From positions 14,076,088 through 14,140,087 of the forward strand of contig OX375883.1 in assembly GCA_947359465.1 (NCBI GenBank): 64,000 nucleotides of DNA, read 5' to 3'. Position numbers and translations under genes: made by a program. The stretch is from Metellina segmentata (lineage: Eukaryota; Arthropoda; Arachnida; Araneae; Tetragnathidae). Positions 57,268 through 64,000 of this stretch are shown piece by piece (the stretch's first letter is position 1; each line of letters starts with the position of its first letter). The notes under the pieces were generated by a model. The model saw nothing but the letters and a program-made list of their open reading frames with translations. It had not been told where the DNA came from and ran no database searches.

Positions 57268-59540
57268 TAAAATTATATATGCCAAAATAAGTAAGTTATA
57301 AATTTTAACAGTTTTATGGTCTTATAATTACTATATCAGATGGTTTTTCCACCTTGATCAAAATACTACTCTCGCAATAACTAATTAACATAGAGAGAAA
57401 TTTAAAATGCCTTGGAAAGTGAAATAAATAGTGTATCAAATATCAAAAACTGGTTTTGGAATATTTGGTGAAAAACGAAATTTTCAACATATTCGCTTAT
57501 CTTAAATGATCATCATCTAGTATCATCACTCATCATCAAGTATACAAACAAATTCACCGCCACACAATATATATTATAAAAACCTTCTTTCAAAAATACT
57601 GAGGCTGCTGCAAAACCTGCCTCCGCAAAATATATTTAGGCATACCGTTGATATGGATAACACTTGTGATATTATTTAAGTATTAAATAAATTTAAATAC
57701 CGCAGTGGTAGTTAAACTTATCTCAGCATACAGGGTTCGAAATAAATTCTATCAAGTATAAAAATAAACCTATCGGTATTTTTAAGTAAAGTTTACACCT
57801 ATAGCAATATTTAAGGATGGAACACCAAAGAAAAATTTAGTTCCATAACTTAACAATAGATGGCGATGACACGAATACATTCTCCAGAATTGTGCAAAGT
57901 AGCAAGATTCTAAAAAAAGATATTACTGCTTGGGTGTAGACCCTTTGTTGCTATCGTAGTGGGTAAACCCAGTGAGCCGAAACGGCCCAGTTAAAAGCAG
58001 TCCTGCTAGTTTACAATCGATTACAACTGTTATGGCATTACCGAAGCACAGCTAACTCGATTTTAAGTGCTGAATATTGCATCTCTATTTTATCACTGTT
58101 AATCAGAGAGTAGTAAACGTGAAACTAGTTGTATCATCAATGCGTTGTACAATTTCTTTTACTCTCCGAATGTTTACAATTTCATTTTATTATTTTGACG
58201 TGTATCCTTCTTTAAAATCGGAAATTTACTAGGGTTCATGCTTCAAAAATCGAGCGTTACAACTCCTTTGTATAGATGTAGAAGAAACTTTTTTAGATTA
58301 ATTTTACGATACAGAAAAATAAAAAATGTATAAGAAATGAAAAAATGTTCGTAGATTGATACATACTATGATTCTCAAATGTGTTTACAATCCAAGCATA
58401 ACCTGGGAATCTTCGTAATATAACCAGAACTCTAAAATACTTTATTGAATAGCATCCGAATTATAATAGAGATGAACCTTACACGAGTGCACTAGCTTCG
58501 GCAGAATTACTAATATTTCAGACACCAACGCCCCAGGTGATACAGGAAGGCAAATGTAAAACAAACCACGGTAGGTACGTTGATTTATCTACATGGATAT
58601 CGCATTGCACGTGCAGGCTCTGTCATTAATCTTTTCGAAATGCAGAATACTGAAAAATCTCTAAGTAAACGATATTTAATTTATACTTACCCCTACTTAA
58701 ATAATTCAATATTATATAAGGTATGATTTTGTTTCTTAAATAAGAATTGTTCAGGTTTCTCTTCAAAATCGTGCTATTCTTTCGTTTTTTACTAAATATT
58801 ACCGTGACGAGGAAGAACCTAATGAGCCTCAGATAATTTTTGGATTCCGCTTCAGCGGGAATTGAAAAACAAAATTGTAAAATCTACACAGCTTTTAAAT
58901 ACTTCCGCGTAAAACTCTTTAATACTTATGATGAAGTAAAAAAAGATTTGATTCCTTCGAATCGGGACAGTAGAATCGAGCAAATTATCGGAAACCACTC
59001 ACTTCGGTGTTCCGGTTGGTGCAATATCATCTGCTGGGCACATTTAGCATTACGCCGAAATTCCCTCGTTTGTTGAAGGGGTTAAGAAATCTCGTTTTTT
59101 CGAATAAATTTAAGCAATGGGAATAGCTTCCCACAAAAATTGATTTCCGAGCATTCCAAAAGCAGATAGCTTAATGTATCCAGGCACCTTGGAGACCCTT
59201 TTTTTAAAATGTGGAAAAGAAACATTTTTATGTTTGATCTTATCAAAAAACATTGGGCTTTAAGTATTTAAATTATGTATTAATAATTTTTGTAAAATGG
59301 ATGATTATGCGTAAAATTTCAACAAAATTTGTCAAAAACTTCAAATGTGTTAAATCAAAATCTATTCAACCCATTTGAAAAATGGAGTTTCCGAAATAAA
59401 CTACATGCATTTGTCTATTGAATGAACTACAATCGAAAGGATATTTAAATAAGCAAATATTTTACAAGCGTTAGAAAAATAAAGGCAAGATTTTTAATAT
59501 TTTTACATTCGAAACCATTTGAAGATTTAACCACCTTTCT
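57268..59540 (+). repeat. 2.27-kb macrosatellite, unit 1
   Basis: From aaaattatatatgccaaaat to just before the same word at 59541. It contains an SINE-head remnant (57949-57990), an A/B-box-like tRNA element (about 57703-57745, gggttcgaaat), the word gcttcggcag at 58495, and an open frame at 58840-59076 starting with TTG. It differs from units 2 and 3 at shared positions, for example ggttggtgcaat versus ggttgttgcaat. No confident gene was found. Confidence 0.93.
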
Positions 59541-61813
59541 AAAATTATATATGCCAAAATAAGTAAGTTTTAAATTTTAACAGTTTTATGGTCTTATAAT
59601 TACTATATCAGATGGTTTTCCCACCTTGATCAGAATACTACTCTCGCAATAACTAATTAACATAGAGAGAAATTTAAAATGCCTTGGTAAGTGACATAAA
59701 TAGTGTATCAAATAAGATCAAAAACTGGTTTTGGAATATTTGGTGAAAAACGACATTTTCAACATATTCGCTTATCTTAATGATCATCATATAGTATCAT
59801 CACTCATCATCAAGTATACAAACATATTCACCGCCACACAATATATATCATAATAACCTTCTTTCAAAAATACTGAGGCTGCTGCAAAAGCTGCCTCCGC
59901 AAAATATATTTTAGAACACCGATGATATGGATATCACTTGTGATATTATTTAAGTATTAAATAAATTTAAATACCGCAGTGGTAGTTAAACTTATCTCAG
60001 CATACAGGGTTCGAAATAAATTCTATCAAGTATAAAAATAAACCTATCGGTATTTTTAAGTAAAGTTTACACCTATAGCAATATTTCAGGATGGAACACC
60101 AAAGAAAAATTTAGTTCCATAACTTAACAATAGAGGGCGATGACACGAATACATTCTCCAGAATTGTGCAAAGTAGCATGATTCTAAAAAAGATATTACT
60201 GCTTGGGTGTAGACCCTTTGTTGCTATCGTAGTGGGTAAACCCAGTGAGCCGAAACGGCCCAGTTAAAAGCAGTCCTGCTAGTTTACAATCGATTACAAC
60301 TGTTATGGCATTACAGAAGCACAGCTAACTCGATTTTAAGAGCTGAATATTGCATCTCTATTTTATCACTGCTAATCAGAGAGTAGTAAACGTGAAACTA
60401 GTTGTATCATCAATGCGTTGTACAATTTCTTTTACTCTCCGAATGTTTAAAATTTTATTTTATTATTTTGACGTGAATCCTTCTTTAAAATCGGAAATTT
60501 ACTAGGGTTCATGCTTCAAAAATCGAGCGTTACAACTCCTTTGTATAGATGTAGAAGAAACTTTTTTAGATTAATTTTACGATACAGAAAAATAAAAAAT
60601 GTATAAGAAATGAAAAAATGTTCGTAGATTGATACATACTATGATTCTCAAATGTGTTTACAATCCAAGCATAACCTGGGAATCTTCGTAATATAACCAG
60701 AACTCTAAAATACTTTATTGAATAGCATCCGAATTATAATAGAGATGAACCTTACACGAGTGCACTAGCTTCGGCAGAATTACTAATATTTCAGACACCA
60801 ACGCCCCAGGTGATACAGGAAGGCAAATGTAAAACAAACCACGGTAGATACGTTGATTTATCTACATGGATATCGCATTGCACGTGTAGGCTCTGTCATT
60901 AATCTTTTCGAAATGCAGAATACTGAAAAATCTCTAAGTAAACGATATTTAATTTATACTTACCCCTACTTAAATAATTCAATATTATATAAGGTATGAT
61001 TTTGTTTCTTAAATAAGAATTGTTCAGGTTTCTCTTCAAAATCGTGCTATTCTTTCGTTTTTTACTAAATATTACCGTGAAGAGGAAGAACTTAATGAGC
61101 CTCAGATAATTTTTGGATTCCGCTTCAGCGGGAATTGAAAAACAAAATTGTAAAATCTACACAGCTTTTAAATACTTCCGCGTAAAACTCTTTAATACTT
61201 ATGATGAAGTAAAAAAAGATTTGATTCCTTCGAATCGGGACAGTAGAATCGAGCAAATTATCGGAAACCACTCACTTCGGTGTTCCGGTTGTTGCAATAT
61301 CATCTGCTGGGCACATTAAGCATTACGCCGAAATTCCCTCGTTTGTTGAAGGGGTTAAGAAATCTCGTTTTTTCGAATAAATTTAAGCAATGGGAATAGC
61401 TTCCCACAAAAATTGATTTCCGAGCATTCAAAAAGCAGATAGCTTAATGTATCCGGTCACCTTGGAGGCCCTTTTTTTTAAATGTGGAAAAGAAACATTT
61501 TTATGTTTGATCTTATCAAAAAAAATTGGGCTTTAAGTATTTAAATTATGTATTAATAATTTTTGTAAAATGGATGATTATGCGTAAAATTTCAACAAAA
61601 TTTGTCAAAAACTTCAAATGTGTTAAATCAAAATCTATTCAACCCATTTGAAAAATGGAGTTTCCAAAATAAACTACATGCATTTGTCTATTGAATGAAC
61701 TACAATCGAAAGGATATTTAAATAAGCAAATATTTTACAAGCGTTAGAAAAATAAATGCAAGATTTTTAATATTTTTACATTCGAAACCATTTGAAGATT
61801 TAACCACCTTTCT
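59541..61813 (+). repeat. 2.27-kb macrosatellite, unit 2
   Basis: Same length as unit 1 within a base or two. It shares most diagnostic variants with unit 3 and not unit 1, such as agaggaagaacttaatg and gggcacattaagc. The corresponding open frame is 61113-61319, shortened by a t-to-a change that creates a stop. Confidence 0.93.
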
Positions 61814-64000
61814 AAAATTATATATGCCAAAATAAGTAAGTTTTAAATTTTAACAGTTTTATGGTCTTATAACTACTATATCAGATGGTTTTCCCACCTT
61901 GATCAAAATACTACTCTCGCAATAACTAATTAACATAGAGAGAAATTTAAAATGCCTTGGAAAGTGACATAAATAGTGTATCAAATAAGATCAAAAACTG
62001 GTTTTGGAATATTTGGTGAAAAACGACATTTTCAACATATTCGCTTATCTTAAATGATCATCATCTAGTATCATCACTCATCATCAAGTATACAAACATA
62101 TTAATCGCCACACAATATATATCACAATAACCTTCTTTCAAAAATACTGAGGCTGCTGCAAAAGCTGCCTCCGCAAAATATATTTTAGCATACCGATGAT
62201 ATGGATAACACTTGTGATATTATTTAAGTATTAAATAAATTTAAATACCGCAGTGGTAGTTAAACTTATCTCAGCATACAGGGTTCGAAATAAATTCTAT
62301 CAAGTATAAAAATAAACCTATCGGTATTTTTAAGTAAAGTTTACACCTATAGCAATATTTCAGGATGGAACACCAAAGAAAAATTTAGTTCCATAACTTA
62401 ACAATAGAGGGCGATGACACGAATACATTCTCCAGAATTGTGCAAAGTAGCATGATTCTAAAAAAGATATTACTGCTTGGGTGTAGACCCTTTGTTGCTA
62501 TCGTAGTGGGTAAACCCAGTGAGCCGAAACGGCCCAGTTAAAAGCAGTCCTGCTAGTTTACAATCGATTACAACTGTTATGGCATTACAGAAGCACAGCT
62601 AACTCGATTTTAAGAGCTGAATATTGCATCTCTATTTTATCACTGCTAATCAGAGAGTAGTAAACGTGAAACTAGTTGTATCATCAATGCGTTGTACAAT
62701 TTCTTTTACTCTCCGAATGTTTAAAATTTTATTTTATTATTTTGACGTGAATCCTTCTTTAAAATCGGAAATTTACTAGGGTTCATGCTTCAAAAATCGA
62801 GCGTTACAACTCCTTTGTATAGATGTAGAAGAAACTTTTTTAGATTAATTTTACGATACAGAAAAATAAAAAATGTATAAGAAATGAAAAAATGTTCGTA
62901 GATTGATACATACTATGATTCTCAAATGTGTTTACAATCCAAGCATAACCTGGGAATCTTCGTAATATAACCAGAACTCTAAAATACTTTATTGAATAGC
63001 ATCCGAATTATAATAGAGATGAACCTTACACGAGTGCACTAGCTTCGGCAGAATTACTAATATTTCAGACACCAACGCCCCAGGTGATACAGGAAGGCAA
63101 ATGTAAAACAAACCACGGTAGATACGTTGATTTATCTACATGGATATCGCATTGCACGTGTAGGCTCTGTCATTAATCTTTTCGAAATGCAGAATACTGA
63201 AAAATCTCTAAGTAAACGATATTTAATTTATACTTACCCCTACTTAAATAATTCAATATTATATAAGGTATGATTTTGTTTCTTAAATAAGAATTGTTCA
63301 GGTTTCTCTTCAAAATCGTGCTATTCTTTCGTTTTTTACTAAATATTACCGTGAAGAGGAAGAACTTAATGAGCCTCAGATAATTTTTGGATTCCGCTTC
63401 AGCGGGAATTGAAAAACAAAATTGTAAAATCTACACAGCTTTTAAATACTTCCGCGTAAAACTCTTTAATACTTATGATGAAGTAAAAAAAGATTTGATT
63501 CCTTCGAATCGGGACAGTAGAATCGAGCAAATTATCGGAAACCACTCACTTCGGTGTTCCGGTTGTTGCAATATCATCTGCTGGGCACATTAAGCATTAC
63601 GCCGAAATTCCCTCGTTTGTTGAAGGGGTTAAGAAATCTCGTTTTTTCGAATAAATTTAAGCAATGGGAATAGCTTCCCACAAAAATTGATTTCCGAGCA
63701 TTCAAAAAGCAGATAGCTTAATGTATCCGGTCACCTTGGAGGCCCTTTTTTTAAAATGTGGAAAAGAAACATTTTTATGTTTGATCTTATCAAAAAAAAT
63801 TGGGCTTTAAGTATTTAAATTATGTATTAATAATTTTTGTAAAATGGATGATTATGCGTAAAATTTCAACAAAATTTGTCAAAAACTTCAAATGTGTTAA
63901 ATCAAAATCTATTCAACCCATTTGAAAAATGGAGTTTCCAAAATAAACTACATGCATTTGTCTATTGAATGAACTACAATCGAAAGGATATTTAAATAAG
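61814..64000 (+). repeat. 2.27-kb macrosatellite, unit 3 (cut by window end)
   Basis: 2187 of about 2273 bases are present. Nearly identical to unit 2; the frame is at 63387-63593. The array clearly continues beyond the window. Confidence 0.93.

Noticed and set aside
58840..63593. A 68-78 codon frame present in all three macrosatellite units
   Set aside because: It starts with TTG, is conserved only because the whole units are nearly identical, and the end differs between units through a new stop. No domain was recognised.

Overview
The window reads as nuclear DNA of an arthropod, most probably a spider. It is strongly AT-rich, has no operon-like gene packing, and is dominated by mobile elements of animal type: Copia and BEL/Pao LTR elements, RNase H-bearing LINEs, tRNA-derived SINEs, mariner, Tc1 and hAT relics, and MITEs. 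The spider call rests mainly on the main SINE family, whose body I associate with spider genomes; this is recollection and was not checked by search. No ordinary single-copy host gene can be recognised. The only host-like coding locus is a C2H2 zinc-finger array at about 17.9-20.2 kb, and it is damaged.

Layout. 0-8.5 kb: SINE copies, a Tc1-like relic, an unidentified decayed exon and two LINE 3' fragments. 8.5-16.6 kb: a young Copia element (minus strand) with a 5-bp target duplication. Its 5' LTR holds a MITE, and that MITE holds a 5'-truncated LINE with an intact RT-RNase H frame. 17.9-20.2 kb: the zinc-finger locus. 20.3-25.6 kb: AT-rich DNA with diverged tandem repeats. 25.7-27.8 kb: a decayed repetitive gene family split by a solo-LTR-like insertion. 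28.9-30 kb: a zinc-finger relic split by a hAT-like MITE. 31-33.9 kb: a mariner relic split by a hAT relic.

36.5-49.3 kb: a 356-bp segment (SINE 3' part plus a piece of Pao LTR) occurs twice. The first copy is interrupted at one point by 10.9 kb bounded by about 29-bp terminal inverted repeats and a 9-bp target duplication. The second copy is the uninterrupted site. A second TIR element (1.24 kb, carrying three 174-bp tandem repeats) lies exactly between the two copies. 49.2-54.4 kb: a young BEL/Pao element inserted in a SINE that also hosts another SINE. 55-56.2 kb: a duplicated exon-like cassette and a decayed C2H2 gene of a type I associate with MULE transposons. 57.3 kb to the window end: a tandem array of 2.27-kb units, nearly three copies, running off the edge.

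How the parts relate. The LINE at 13.2-16.4 kb and one SINE family share a 3' tail that includes a hairpin, which suggests the LINE mobilises that SINE. Target duplications and restored frames give an insertion order in at least five nests. The most unusual item is the 10.9-kb TIR-bounded block, because its insertion is supported by a paralogous empty site within the same window.
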